A DNA stretch of 64,000 nucleotides from Oenanthe sinensis (GCA_028671895.1 CM053796.1:30564860-30628859); one strand, 5' to 3'. Numbered from the stretch's first letter, positions 13,101-26,715 are shown. Numbers and translations are program-made. Notes: generated from the sequence alone by a model not told the origin.

Positions 13101-15220
13101 TTTCTTGAATTCCCTTGCGAACTCTTTTGCAGTGACATAGATAGGTTGGTTATTATGGTGCCAATACTGTGCTTTATCCTTTTCAGATATTACCTACAGA
13201 GATGTGAAGGCTCAAGATGACATTACAGTTTAAAAATTTAGGAAAATATTACATTAGTCCGAATTATGAAACAACCAATGTTGTGAATGTAAGAAAATTA
13301 TTATTGGAATAACTAACACACTTCTTGCAGGAAGTCAGCAACACCTTTCCTTGCTGGACACCTGAAACCACACTTCTCGAAGAATTGTATAATATTATCA
13401 CGAGGCTCATGGTATACAGTCTGTTCTTCAGACATCAAGCTAATGTCATCAAACAAATCAAATGTCTCTGGTGCTGGCTGAAGAAGTGATATTAAAGTGG
13501 TGGATTCTGTAATGTGCGTCAACTGCTGAAGACATTTAACAATCTGAAAGGTGCTTGAACTATCTAAGCCATTGGATATTTCATCCATGAAAAGAACCTT
13601 GGATGGCCCAATTATCATCTCCCCTGGTAAATGAATAATAATATGTAAACTTGTCATTCTTAAATGACGGTTGTGCTACAATTCTGTACGCTGATCTAGC
13701 ACAATAAGTTTTAGTTTTTAGAGATTTTTGTGAACAGCCATCTTAAGTATCTATAGGGGCATCTATTTTTAACATGTTTATTAGACGTGATTATAGATTA
13801 TCAGCCTCTTCTTTTGACCACCTGATATTCCTCTTCTCATAGCATTTCCCACAATCGTATCAGCGCAAATTTCCAGTCCAAGTATCTGAGAAAACCCATA
13901 CAAATGTAACAGGGAAGTTTTTTTTCTTTAAATTCGTGCAACATATTGAATGGTGGTCATGTAGCCGTTGCTTCAATAAAGAGAACTACCTTTAATATAT
14001 AGTCTGTCTGAAGGGTCCTTTTTAATCCATTGATGGCAGTTTCCTGCTTCGGTTAATTACAGAGTAAAATTATTAACATGGAAGTGCTCGAGAACCATGA
14101 CTCATGGACATGAAAGAAAATATGTGTTAACAGGAGTTTACCTTAATGTACGTGTCAATATCTGGTTCTGGTATAATACCAACTTCTTTTTCTCTTCTGA
14201 CCACTTCTGCCATAGTTTCTAAAACAGTTGCAAGAGTCAGTGTCCAAACAATTTTTATGCGTAAATTATGATAGTAATACAACTTTTAGAACAAAGGTAC
14301 CTCCTCTGTTTCCAATGCCCAGACATCGTGCTGCAAAATCAAGAGTTTCCCTTACTGTCATTTCAGAAATGTGCTGGTCATATTGGCTAATATATGCTGC
14401 TGTCTTATGAGGAATAAACTCATCCAATTTGTATCCATTGTAAGAGATCTCTCCACTGACCTGGTATTTCAAAATATTTCTAGTGATTCAGCAAGTACTA
14501 ATAAATTTTGCGTGTGTTATTTAGCATGACTTTATCAAGTACCTATGATAATTCATTGTGAACGTTACTGAACAGTGGTTATAATGTTTCATGTATACCA
14601 TGTTCGATCTGATCCGACAGGATCTTGAATAATTAGGAGTACAAATACCTGAAGATTCTTGTCAATTGTTCCAGAGAGTGCCAACAGTAGAGTGGTTTTT
14701 CCACATCCTGGAGGGCCGAGTAAAAGTGTCATCCTGCCAAAAAGTATGTTATCGTAAGTATATTTGTTAAGTATGAAGGAAACTGCATATAGTGATAATC
14801 CTTTAACTCATAGGACTGATAGAAAAGTAACTTTAAGATCACCTTGAAGGCTTAATAATTCCGCTGACATCTTGAAGAATTTTGATCTTGGTTAAATGAG
14901 TTGTGTGCCCTAGAAATTTTGTGATACCCTGTCAACATTGATATCTTATCTGTGTTTAGTTGATTAGCTTTAATGAAAGATATCAATTGTTAGTCATATA
15001 TGCAAAGAACAACTCGCTTCTTGATCATTAACAACAAAAGAGCAGGTAGATACAATATTTGCTTTCAACTTCGAAAAAGGACAGAGGGGCAACACTTACA
15101 AATATAACACTTCTTAGTGTGTTAAATAGAGTAGGCAGGGGCTCTCCTTGAACTACATCGCATTCTGCTTCTATACATAGGTTCTTATACCTTACTTCCA
15201 CTGTAGGAATTTCGACAATC

Positions 15221-16087
15221 GCTTTTACAGAGTCCTGGTCCCCGACAATCGCTTGTTATATCAATCTGTCCGCGGAGTGTATTAAGTATTTTATAGCAGA
15301 ATGATGGTTACCAACATTAGCTTGTTGTGGACCAAAACCCGCTTTTATATGTTCCATATGAAGAGGTTTCTATGTTCCCTCTGGCTAAACAAAAAAACAA
15401 AGAAGTTTGAAGGGATAAGTCCGCCAAAAAAGTATCGAAATGCTATACAATGTCACTGTGACACAAGATAAGAAAGCTAGTAGAAACAAGTACATTTTCA
15501 TAATCTGTACGATATCTGTTTGTGGTACATGTGTTGAGCATCGTTTAGCATCAGTCGAGCATGTCGCAGATAAGCCAAACATAGTTGGAAACAATGTCCG
15601 TAGATCGAAACCAAATACTAGCTGACATTTTATTCTAGTTGAGCCAACATTGATATATGATACATTGATACGTGATTATGAGCTGGTGTGAGATTAAAGA
15701 TAGCTCATATGGCTGGCTCTTGAGTGTGATGGAGAAAGGCTAGAGTGTCGCATTGTAAAGTGGCCGTTAAAACATAAGTTTCTGAATGTTTATTGTATAT
15801 TCTCTTTCGGTTAATCGTCGGATTCGTTCAAATTAAATTAATATTTCCTCTGCGACTCTATCCGACAACATGACTAAAAATTCAAGGATTTCAAGTCTAT
15901 TGAATGATGGCAAAATTTGTTTAGCTATATATCTTTCTAAATAATAACAACTCCCACACTGCAGATTAAAATAACAAAAAATGTTCAATAATTTTAAAGT
16001 TTGATGAATCCATAAGAGGATATGCATATGTAAAGTCCATCAATCCATTAATTTAAATATCAATTAAATTGATTGAGTTAAATCAAT
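15221..16087. other. Intergenic sequence, no gene seen
   Basis: I see no continuation of the transporter N-terminus and no other supported coding sequence. The short ORFs here have no recognisable composition or motif. Confidence 0.4.
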
Positions 16088-16089
16088 TA

Positions 16090-16324
16090 CTCCTTCTGTT
16101 TTTTTATATTTGACGTTTTACTTTTCTGCACACATCTCAAAGTGCTTTGATCGTATAGTTAAAATAATTATTATTTTTTTAACAAAATCTGAATAAAAAT
16201 ATATAACTTATACTAAAATTCACAAAAAGAATTTTTTAAAAATAATTATTTTAACTATGCGGTCAAAGTACTTTAAATTACGTGCAGAAAAGTCAAACGA
16301 CAAATATAAAAAAAACAGAGAGAG
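16090..16324. mobile_element. Stowaway-like MITE
   Basis: The two halves are long inverted copies: the left starts CTCCTTCTGTTTTTTTATAT and the reverse complement of the right starts CTCTCTGTTTTTTTTATATT; the similarity continues through TTTTCTGCAC. TA flanks both ends (16088-16089, 16325-16326). The size (235 bp), the fold-back structure and the TA target fit Tc1/Mariner-type Stowaway MITEs. A lone terminus-like CTCCCTCAGTCCC lies just outside, at about 16335. Confidence 0.75.
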
Positions 16325-16326
16325 TA

Positions 16327-17348
16327 TTTTAATACTCCCTCAGTCCCTTTTTAGTTTACCTTTAAAAAAAATCACACATCTTAAGAAAATGTTAGTTGAA
16401 TAATTTATTTTCTTTGTTATCCCTTATAATTGCATTAAATTGAGTTGAATTGTTTGTATATTTAAATTAGACAAATATTAGAAATGATAATATAAGAGCA
16501 TTTTTTGGATTATAATTGGTATTTTACTTAATCTACTTATTATTTAATCTACTCATCATTTTATTTGAATTATAATATTTTTTTGCCATAAATTATAACA
16601 TTATTATTTAATAGATTTTTTTTATAACAATATAAATTGGCAACCGTTGATTACTCCGGCAAAAATTGATGGAGTAGTTAATGGATTGATGGATTTTTAT
16701 TTTATTGACAGACCAATAAAACGCTCCTGCAATACTAAATTCCACCGATCTGTCAATCCATCTAACGGATTAACTAAAATTTGGCATGAGTGCATATGCT
16801 CTAATGATGTGAGCTAAAAATTATATCAAAACTATTAATTAAATTTGATTTGATTCAGATTAGATCTAATCTAGTATGAGACTAAAGACCCAAATTATTT
16901 AATAATTCTTGTTTAATTATAAAACTAAAAATAATAGTTCATAAATATGCTTATTTTGAATTTCTTTAACATCTATTTATAGTATTTAAATTGAGATATG
17001 TGAATCATTTCATCTGAATGTCTAATTTGTAATTCTAATAAGAAATTTAATTATCTATCATACTCATTTTAAATTTTTACTTATCTTACTTGAAAATTAT
17101 TTATATAAAGATTCATTGGTTGATATAAAGATAATATCATTTATATAAATTTGAATAAATAAAAGTTCACTACAAAATTTTCTAGTGAAAAATGTCGTAT
17201 CTTCATTTCTCATTTTGAAAAAATTTGATAAGTCTTTAAGACGCGTGGAAAAGCATTGGGAAGCCCAACTTTCCAGGCTAACTACTAAGCTTTCCACCGA
17301 GAAAGAGGAATGGCGTTTGCTGTCAAACAAAATAGCCTAACTCATTAA
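16327..17348. other. AT-rich intergenic sequence
   Basis: No gene supported. It includes the lone MITE-terminus-like sequence at about 16335 and short AT-rich palindromic stretches. Nothing else is recognisable. Confidence 0.4.
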
Positions 17349-17823
17349 GTGTGTGTTTGGCTGGCCTTTTAATGAGCTTATAAATAAAATAAGCACATAT
17401 TGCTTATCATGCCCCGTTTGGTAACAAAGTATAACACAACTTATACTGAGCTTATTTACATAAGTTATAAGTTGGAGGTTACCTACTTTTTTACATTCTT
17501 CTTTCTATCCGATCCATTTCTACATTCCTCTTTCTACTATATATTTTTAAATTTTGTATTTAATTAAATAATTTAATTAAAAAAACCTCATAAATAAATA
17601 ATTTAATTAAAAACAATTATTAAAACATTCTATAATAACAAAATCAAAAAAAATCAAATTTCTCACCAACTTATAAGTTAAATTTACCAAACATTTCATT
17701 AACTTATAAGAAAAATTATCCAAACACCTAAATAACTTATAAGTAATAATTACTTATCACTTATATCACACTTATTTACTTTAAGTCATAAGTAACTTTT
17801 TTTAAGTTAAGCCAAACGGGCCC
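17349..17823. mobile_element. PIF/Harbinger-like MITE
   Basis: The ends are imperfect inverted repeats: left GTGTGTGTTTGGCT, right (reverse complement) GGGCCCGTTTGGCT. They are flanked by the trinucleotide TAA (17346-17348, 17824-17826), the target typical of Tourist/Harbinger elements. The interior contains repeated CTTATAAGT-like phrases in both orientations and no ORF. Mutator or hAT origin is less likely given the 3-bp duplication. Confidence 0.55.
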
Positions 17824-17826
17824 TAA

Positions 17827-18685
17827 GTTAGGTCAGTAGCAGAGCTCATGGATCTGATCGTATCGTAGATAAAGACTTAAACCAACTCGAGGACCTAGTT
17901 TTAAAACATGAATTTAGTTTTAACTTGTATACATATTCTAAATATATATGTAATTTTTAAATTTAGGAGGTTGTCTAACATAAACTTTTTCTTCCAACAC
18001 TTTATTTAAAATACTTTATTTAAAAATGTAGATTTGACATTCATTTAATCCATTTCGAATCTTTATAACAAGCGTAGACTAAAAACATATGAACAGATTC
18101 GATTTACACTAGGGGAGCATAAGTCTCATCAAAATCAATTTTTCCGAAATGTAGTCTTGAGCAATCACGTTTTATTTTGAATCATTGCAATATTTTCATA
18201 TAACTTGTTTCTAAACAATTTCAATAATAGAAGTATCATTGGATATATAGTGGTTACTAAATCTTGTGATGAGATGATTGAATCAATCCATCTTGTATTG
18301 TATCAATTCAATCTTCTTCCCATAAAGTTTTATTTATAATTTTTGGCTCGATTTAAGATGATAAGGATATATGACTTGAAATATTTTGAAACTGAACTCA
18401 GGTTTAAACATTTTTACTAAGAGTAAATCCAATGTCAGGTATTAAATATTTATTGCTATTATTATAATATAATATCAAAAAATATATTTTTCGTGTTAAA
18501 ATAATAATTGCACTCCAATACTAGTTTCATAAATAATTTCAAATTTAGCTAACTTTTTTAACTTTTACTTATTTCAATATACTTTTGGTATTTGGTGATA
18601 TATAATACAATAATTGTTTAACTCTTAGAGCAACTCCAATAGGTGATTTTGTGATATATTTAATAAAGAGAAAGTTAATGAAAAA
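17827..18685. other. AT-rich intergenic sequence
   Basis: Nothing recognisable: no ORF with family resemblance, no RNA gene, no clear repeat. Confidence 0.4.
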
Positions 18686-19712
18686 TGTGAATGCACCTAG
18701 GGGGTGAATATATGATTTAGCTGACTATATCCAATTTTAAATATTACCAACCAATTATAGTTGATTGTAATGTGAACAGTCTGTTGTGCCTTAACCAACT
18801 GACTTACTGTTTTCAATCGGTAATAATTATAGCAGGCTAGAATGAATGCAATGCGGAAGAACAAATAAAAATAGTATGTAAAAGAGGCACACGATATTTA
18901 GCTAAGTTCGACCCCTATGTCTAATGGTCTACGTCCTGGTCCCTTACCAACTTGGTAAGAGAATATATATTAATCAATAATATACCAATTACAAGATTAA
19001 GATATATCTCCATGTTCCCAATCACTACAGTGGCTTGCTAAAATCTCAGCAATCCTGAGCAGACTGATTTCAGCTTGCTATTGTTCTCTGTCTTGCAATC
19101 CGTTCTTGAACCGTGAATTCCTCGAATCCCGCTCTTGAATCCTTCTGTTCCTCGAACCCTTTGCCTTATAGAAATAATACAACTGAATCTAAAAGCTCCA
19201 TTGTTCTATCACCTAGAATCCTTTCCACTTAGTGATTACAAATACACTTCGAATCAATATAAAGATGAAAGTATTTACAACTCAAACTATATTATCTAAA
19301 TATTAAATCTCCAATATATAACTAAGCTCAGATTTAGAGAAATATGAATAAAGTTTTTCAGAATACGAGTTGTAGAGTATTTGTGTAATTCTCACGAATG
19401 AAAGCTTTTAATCCGTTTATATACTAAAGCATACAATGGCTCTTTGAAATAAACCAGGAAAGAAAAAATTGTGAGATCAGAAAATATTTCAAAGGCATAA
19501 CTATAGGAGCTGATATAAAATCGAATTTGAATTTTGAAATACTCCTATAATTATTCATACGATAGGAAAGTAGTTGTAGTTAAATAAGGAAAGAGAAATC
19601 AAATCAACTACTTCCTAAAATTTAAAAAAACATTTTTAATAGAAAGATATGAGCTTAATAGTATATTAAAAACGTAATATATTAATGAATGTACAAATAT
19701 ATTAATCCTACA
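18686..19712 (-). mobile_element. Probable solo LTR (family G), Copia-like
   Basis: Read on the minus strand it begins TGTAGGATTAAT and ends TATTCACCCCCTAGGTGCAT..CA, an end type seen in Copia LTRs (compare the GTATTCAACCCCC end of B). Flanks are AAAAA and CAAAA (4 of 5 identical), so the borders may be off by one or two bases. It lies directly beside the truncated pol of element E but is not E's own LTR, since E starts TGTTAGGAAT. Confidence 0.45.
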
Positions 19713-19803
19713 CAAAATTTGAATCTGATGTGCGACAGCAGATGGAATTTTGCATCCTGTAGAATTTTGTTTCAGCAAGCTGTTCTAACAAGACAGCAAA
19801 CTG

Positions 19804-22640
19804 TTATGATGTTATAACTATATCCTGCAAAACAAAATTAAGATCATTCATTACATGTTCCCTAATGAAGTGATACCTTATGTCAATGTGTTTGATCCTT
19901 GAATGTTGAACTGGATTTTCAATGATTGCGATTGCACTTGTGCTGTCACAGAATATTAGAATTTTGCTTAGATTAAACCCATAGTCAAACAATTGATTCC
20001 TCATCCATAATACTTGTGCACAACATCTTCCAGCAACAATGTATTCAACCGCTGCAGTGGATGTAGACACTGAATTTTGTTTCTTGCTAAACCATGAAAC
20101 AAGCTTATTTCCTAGAAATTGACACGTGTCTGTAGTGCTTTTTCTGTCAATTCTGCAACTTGCATAGTCTGCATCTGAATAACCAATTGGATCAAATACA
20201 GAGTCTCTAAGATACTAAATGCTAAGATTTGGTATTCATTTGAGATATCTGAATATTTTTTTAATAGCAACCAAATGAGACTATCTAGGATCAGCCTGAA
20301 ACCTAGCACAAAGACATGTAGCAAACATTATGTCTGACCTACTTGCAGTTAAATATAATAATGAACCAACCATGCCTCTGTAACTTGAAATATCCATTTT
20401 AGCTTCTTTAGTATTCAATTCAAGTTTGGTTACAGTGGCCATGTGAGTTTTTGCAGAAGAACATTCATTTAAATCAAATTCTTTAATAAGTCGGAAATAT
20501 ATTTGGTTTGATTTATGAAAATACCATCTTTAACTTGTTTGACTTGCAAACCAAGAAAATAGGAAAGTTCTCCCATCATGCTCATTTCATATTTACTCTG
20601 CATCAACTTAGCAAAATTTTGACAAAGTTTCTCATCAGTTGAGCCAAAAATAATGTCATCTACATAGATTTGAACAAGAATAATAGAACCATTAACATTT
20701 CTATGAAAGAGAGTTTTTCAACAGTACCTCTTGTAAAGTGATTCTCAATCAAGAATTTAGATAGTGTGTCATACAATGCTCTAGGTGCTTGCTTCAATTC
20801 ATACAGTGCTTTAAGAAGATAGTAAACAAATCCCGAATGAACAGGATCAGCAAAACCAGGAGGTTGTTCCACATATACTTCTAATTCTCCATTGAGAAGA
20901 GAACTTTTTATATCCATCTAATACACCTTGAAATTAATATGGGCAGCATATGCTAGAAATATTCTGTTTGCTTCCAAGAACACCCATTTTGTACCAATAA
21001 AAGATTTGTTCTTTGGCTTGGGCATCAACTTCCATACCTTGTTTCTTTCAAACTGATTCAATTCTTCTTGCATAGCTATTATCCAATCAATATCATTCAA
21101 GACTTCTTCAATCCTTTTTTGTTCTTCTTGAGATAGGAAACTGTTATATAAGCATTCATTTTGAGTTGCACTTCTAGTTTTGACACCATCATTTGCATCT
21201 CCAATATTCAACTCAAAAGGATGGCTTTTGGTCCATTTCCTTTATGGTGTTAAATTTGTCCTTGAAGATGATGTTTCATGATCATTAGAATTGTCATGAT
21301 CATTGTGATGTGATTGGTTATTTGAGAACCCTCCCCCTGAGATGGATACCATACTTGAAGATTGTTGAGCAGAGTTGTTATCCATTGAATGATTATTAAT
21401 TGATGTATTATTAGTCGATTGATGATTATCAACTGATAAGTTATCTGTTGATACATTGACATCAATTGATGGGAAATTTATGGGTATTTGATTTCTTGGA
21501 ATTTCCACATCATCATCACTTTCTTCACCATTGCCAGTTGATTCATTTTCAAAATGCAATAGGTCATGGTATCTTTCATCAAAAAACTCTTGAATCTTCT
21601 TTTCATCAAAGACTACATGCATAGAGTCCATAACAATGTGTAATCTAAGATTGTAGACTCTGTAAGCTTTGGTTGTTATTCCATATCCAACAAATATCCT
21701 CATCAGCTTTGGCTTCAAAATTTCCCAAATTTTCATCCTGATTCCTTAGGACAAAACACTTGCAGCCAAAGACATGAAGAAAATTAACTATTGGCTTCTT
21801 GTCTTTCTTCATCAATTGATATGGAGTTTTGCCTTATAATTGATTGACCATGGAAATATTTTGAATGTAACATGTAGTGTTGATTGCTTCTGCCTAAAAA
21901 TATGTAGGAAGTTTTGCTTCTTCTAACATAGTTCTAGCAGCTTCAATTAAGGTCTTATTTTTCCTTTCAACAACTCCATTTTGTTGTGGAGTCCTTGGTG
22001 TAGAGAAATGATGAGTGATACCTTTTTCTTCACAGAATTCTGTCATTGTTGTATTCTTAAATTCAGTACCATTATCACTTCTTATTTTCTTGGCCTTCCA
22101 GTCAGTGCCATTGTCAACATTCTTCACATGAATAATAATGAATTTACTTGCCTCATCATTGGAGTGTAAGAAATGTACCCAAGTGCATCTTGTGAAGTGA
22201 TCCACAATTACTAAAGCATATTTCTTCTTGGCAATTACTAAGTAGGCATGTCATTCATTTTGCCTTTACAGAGTTAAAATCAGCTACATAGACGTTTCCT
22301 TTTCTTCCACCAGTTAAGAGAATTTTATCAGATTCTTTGTTTGCTATGATGCATGATCTAGTTGAAAACTACACACTATTTACATTATCACATAGTTGAC
22401 TAATACTCAACAAATTATGCCTCAATCCATCAACTAGTGCTACAAGTTCAATGACAACATTTTTCACTTACAATTGAGTCATATCCCAGAGTAAAACCTT
22501 TGCTGTTGTCTCCAAAAGTAACTCCTGGACCAGCCTTTTCCACAAACTTTGTGAGTAGGGACATATCTTCAGTCATGTGCCTAAAACATCCATTATCTAG
22601 ATACCAGAGAATTTTCTTCCTGTTTCCATGTACACAATCG
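19804..22640 (-). pseudogene. Pol remnant of element E (PR-IN-RT-RH)
   Basis: Pieces in order: a protease-like region near 22600 in which the usual D-S-G has become D-N-G (WYLDNGC); the integrase core at 21894-22205 with IRSDNGTEFKN and TPQQNGVVERKN; a linker with repeated Ser-x-Asp-Asn phrases at 21242-21736; RT parts at 20660-21211 (PPGFADPVHSG, KALYELKQAPRA); and RNase H parts ending at 19804 (CDSTSAIAIIENPVQHSRIK). Several stops and frameshifts separate the pieces, so it cannot make a functional polyprotein. B is the nearest relative in the window. Confidence 0.85.
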
Positions 22641-22759
22641 AAACAATCAAGTTACTTTTGGTACCCAAGTTGCCTTGGGTCCTCTTTTATTAGTTACAGC
22701 CTGAGCCTTGATTGCCAACTTCGATTCCTTTTATTTTGGTGGGTTTAAATCCACTTTAA

Positions 22760-25519
22760 CTTTGGGAGTTGACTTTTGGAGCTCAAACACCTTGGAACTC
22801 ATAGCAGACATATCATGTACATTCTCAATCTTGAAATTTTGACTAGCATGAATGTTATAAGGTATAGGCATGTTCCATGGCATTCCAGGAATGTTCATAT
22901 TGACATATGCAAAAAAGGATTATACATGTATGAAACTTGTGCATAAGGCATATGAACATTGGGTGCAACCAAATTACAAGACATGGCATTCATGAGCATA
23001 GGATTGGAAATCATATCATTTATGGACATGGCATGTGTACTTAAATCATTTGCAGGTATGAAATTCTTTTCTTTCTTACAATGCAGAGACAAATGATTTA
23101 CACTACCACATTTAGCACAAACCTTTCTAGGTGCATACATGTCAGGAGTGTAATTATTGTGCTTGTTTGTTCATACCTTCCCATTCTTATTCTTTTTCCT
23201 TTTCTCAAACTTAGGGTGAATAATTTCAACATGAGTTATCTCTTCTAATTTCTCCTTTAGCTATTTCTTGGATAAGCTACCAATGTTGATATTCTCAGCC
23301 TTAGTTTCAACTTTATTCTTGGTTTCAGTTTCTTTCATAAACTTAATAGGGGTGCTAAACTTGTTCTTCTTATAAGACATTGATGATTTATTTGTCGATG
23401 GATGCCTATCAATTGATTCAGCATCAATCGATTGATAATCCTTATCAATTGATGAAGGATTAACAGTCGATTGATCTTTATCCATTGAAGTATTAACCAA
23501 TGGCTTGCCTACTGATTTAGGGGATTCTCCTAGAGTATCTAAACCCTAAACATCAATAATTTATTTGGCAGTTTCAGCAGACCTATTCCATTTGTTAATG
23601 GTTTCAATTTCTCTAGCTAATTGTTCTTTTAATAATTATTCTCTCCTTAGACAGTTTATTGGTTCATCCCTAGCATCCTTACTTTCTTGTTTAAATCTTT
23701 CTAAACACACATGTTCATTTTCAAGAAATGCATTTCTTTCGGTTAAAACATATATGGTGTTCTTTAACTTGGTGTTTTCCTTGTTTAGAGATTTAAGAGT
23801 GACATGCAAGTTGTACAGTTCATTAGACATTTCATTTATTGTACTACTGCATTCATTTTTAGAAAGTTTAGAGAAATTTGTAGCTAGTACCTGATTTGAT
23901 GATGAACTAGCTTCCACATCATCATGATTGGCCATTAGAGCTAAATTGATGAACTCTTCAGAATCACTGTCCTCAGCAGCCCATTCTTTCTCTTCAGTGA
24001 CAAAAGCCTTTTCTTTTTGTTTACGAAGGTCAAAGTATTTCTTTTTATAGTCAATGTCATCATATGACTTTGCCTTTTTTTCATGTATTGGCTCTCTGCA
24101 CTCATTTGAGAAATGACCAGTCAATCTATAGTTATAGCATTTGAATTTGGATCTATCAACCAAATTTTTGTTTTGATTGTCATTCCTGAACGGGGATCCC
24201 GACCTTTGAGCATTTGGATTCCTCTTGAATTTTAGCTTTGATAATTTTCTTGATAGAAATGCAAGGTGCTCATCAATCTCATCCAAATCATTCTGAGAGC
24301 ATGCTTCATTTTCTTCACACTTGCCCTTTCCTTTTCCTTTGAATGATTCTTCAACGGCATCACTAGCAACCATGACAAAACCTTCAACACAACCACTTTC
24401 ACTCATTCCCTTCTTGTCTTCTTTTCTTTTAACCATCAAAGCCACATTTTTCTATTTTCTTTGACTCTTCTCAATCTCTTCATCTTGTTGGATTTCCAAC
24501 TCATATGTCTTGCTAATACCATAAAGTTTCTCAAGAGTGTAATCTTTAAAGTCCTGAGATTGTCTAATGAAGACAGTCATTGCCTTACATTATTTTGGAA
24601 GAGATCTAAGAAATTTTAGATTTGTATCCTCAGTTGCATAAACCCTACCATATAGCTTTAATCCATTTAATAACTTCTAAAATCTGATGTAGGTGTCATT
24701 GATGACTTCACCACTTTTGAAATAAAAAGATTCATACTTTTGAATCAAGAGTTGCATCTTATTCTTCCTGACCTGCTCAGTTCCTTCATAAAGAGTTTGA
24801 AGTGTGTCTCATACTTATTTTGAACTAGTACAGTTGATTACATTGTCAAACATATCTTTGTCTAGACCATTGAATAGTATATTCATGGCCCTTTTATCCT
24901 TGAGCACCTCATTTTCATCTTCTTCAGTTAACTCAGTAGTGAGTTTTGGAATGTGTTTATCAAAATCAGGAGTTCCATCTGGGTTCACACTTGTGACTAA
25001 TTTCATTAGAACATGAGGACATTTCTCTATGTAGTTAACATAGGAAGGGTCAAGAGAAAGTAGATGTATGTGTATTTTTACTTTCCATGCAAAGTATTCA
25101 TCCTTTTCTAACACTTGAATTTTTACACCTGGATCATTTTGGCCCATATTGACTTGTTCTTGATCTTAAAATTTCTGTATGTTGAAAGCCTGGCTCTCAT
25201 ACCAATTGTTATTTCCCAGAACAATGTCTTTGTCTAGACCATTGAATAGTATATTCATGGCCTTTTTATCCTTGAGCACCTCCTTTTCATCTTCTTCAGT
25301 TAACTCAGTAGTGAGTTTTGGAATGTGTTTATCAAAAGCAGGAGTTCCATCTGGGTTCACACTTATGACTAATTTCATAGGAACATGAGGACATTTCTCT
25401 ATGCAGTTAACATAGGAAGGGTCAAGAGAAAGTAGATGCAGGTGCATTTTTACTTTCCATGCAAAGTATTCATCATTTTCTAACACTGGAATTTTTACAC
25501 CTGAATCCTTTTGGCTCAT
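22760..25519 (-). pseudogene. Gag remnant of element E
   Basis: The start at 25519 (MSQKDSGVKIPVLENDEYF) matches the Gag start of B. A central part at 23636-24445 has a first zinc knuckle in which the second Cys is Tyr (CYNYRLTGHFSNEC). A second knuckle, CAKCGSVNHLSLHC, lies at about 23080-23140. An in-frame TAG at 23261-23263 falls at the same codon as the TAG in B gag, before a conserved LKEKL. A TGA further on and other breaks are additional decay. The 5' part is duplicated (see the repeat entry). Confidence 0.85.
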
Positions 25520-25590
25520 ATTGACTTGTTCTTGATCTTAAACTTTCTGTATTTTGAAAGCCTGGCTCTCATACCAATTGTTATTTCTCA
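24857..25590 (-). repeat. 372-bp tandem duplication spanning LTR end, PBS and gag start of element E
   Basis: Two copies offset by 372 bp (for example TGTCTAGACC at 24859 and 25231) each contain about 330 bp of gag, the PBS-like site and the last bases of the LTR (TGTTATTT..CAGAACAATG on the plus strand). The encoded Gag starts differ at about ten residues in 98, so the duplication is not recent. Element E therefore has two PBS-like sites, at about 25199 and 25571. Confidence 0.85.
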
Positions 25591-26715
25591 GAACAATGTC
25601 AATATAATTTGTAGAAAGGGGGTTGAATACAAATTATTAAAACTTTTTTTGTTTTAATATTTGTTCTTGTAGTTAAGAGTGTTTGAGAGAAAATATATGA
25701 ACAATTAAATTGAAAAGTATTTGAACAAAAAAATTTAAAATTACTGATGGATTGCTTTTCCATCAGTGTATATTTTTGCTCAAATAATCTAGGTTTGTAA
25801 AATCTAACTACTTTTTACAAAGTTAGAAAATTAATCAACTGATCTTACAAAGTGCTTTAAGGCTTAAACAGTTGATTCAGAGATTTTGTCTAACTTCTAT
25901 GTTTTCTATCAATGCTACCACACTTGTTTATATATTATAAGTGTGTTTACAATATCTAGAAAGAGTATAAAATAATTAGTCTAAACTAGGATTGTTTATG
26001 ATTTATCTTTACTTTTACCTTTTTCCATTTCAGGAAAAGTACTTCAGACTTGGAAAGACAGCTTCAACTTGAGCCTTCATGGTCATCATAGATTGTTTTC
26101 CATAAGTGTGTTTTTGTTTGTCAACTTGTCAACTTGTACTGTCTCAATCAATTGAAAATTTATTGTTAAGCATATCAATTGATTCTTCATTTTATCCATC
26201 AACTGATATTTTTCTTCGATTGATCTTTATATCCATCGATTGAGGATTGATGACTTATCGATTGATAGATGTTATCAATCTATATATCAATCGATCGGTC
26301 TTCATATCAGTTGATGGTCTTCAATTCTTGACTTGACTCCTTATCGATTGATCTTCTATCCATTGATGCTTCCATATCAATTAATCATCCTTCACTTGCA
26401 TAATTTTCATGTCTTCAAATAATTACAATTTGACAGTCTAAGTCACACATCAGTTGATGACCTATATCAATCGACTCTAGCATCAATGGACGAGAATATA
26501 TCAATTGACTTATACCTTATCAATTGAAATAGACTAAGTACACCTATGCTACAATCCATATTATCAGTTGATTCAAATAAAAATTTCAACTGATAAATGG
26601 TTTCCAGATCAATTGATATTTATAATTATTCATATCAATTGATCAGTTATATCAATTAAAGTTTCTATGATTCTAAGATTAAAGTTATTATCAAGTTACA
26701 TATAGATTCCTAACA
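25579..26715 (-). mobile_element. 5' LTR of element E
   Basis: The plus-strand borders are TGTTATTTCTCAG (25579) and GATTCCTAACA (26715). On the minus strand it starts TGTTAGGAAT like the B LTR and has the same GTATTCAACCCCC-type end. It is 1137 bp, against 1181 in B. Bases 26130-26690 hold about 20 sites of the ATCAATTGAT / ATCGATTGAT type, the degenerate form of the B motif array. Confidence 0.8.

Larger units (their letters stand above)
5486..15220 (-). pseudogene. PDR-type (full-size ABCG) transporter pseudogene
   Basis: About 20 exon pieces in the correct order encode a pleiotropic drug resistance ABC transporter, a plasma-membrane exporter with layout NBD1-TMD1-NBD2-TMD2. NBD1: Walker A GPPGCGKTT (about 14691-14717), signature ISGGQKKR (about 13820), Walker B FMDEISNGLDSS (about 13580). 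TMD1 covers about 11880-12850. NBD2: Walker A GVTGAGKTT (about 11200), signature region near 10600, Walker B FMDEPTSGLDA (about 10515). TMD2 includes RNIVYRERFAGMYSAWIY (about 6480-6540), and the C-terminus KLNFQRR ends at 5486. Lesions: the N-terminal roughly 100-150 residues upstream of TVEVRYKN (about 15200) are absent; a TGA at 10508-10510 follows GLDA where the family normally has Arg; a frameshift lies near 8930; and a 1562-bp LTR interrupts the exon at 7270. The donor near 6097 also does not join in frame. The family is usually about 1400 residues. This is clearly non-functional as a full transporter. Confidence 0.9.
19800..26715 (-). mobile_element. Element E: decayed SIRE-like Copia retrotransposon, B family
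   Basis: In transcription order (right to left) it has a 5' LTR (25579-26715), a PBS-like site with one mismatch to the initiator-tRNA-Met PBS, duplicated gag start, gag with zinc knuckles, protease, integrase, RT and RNase H. Gag and Pol are clearly close to element B. It ends abruptly in RNase H near 19830, with no ORF3 or 3' LTR. It carries many stops and frameshifts. The left end probably reflects a deletion. Confidence 0.85.
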
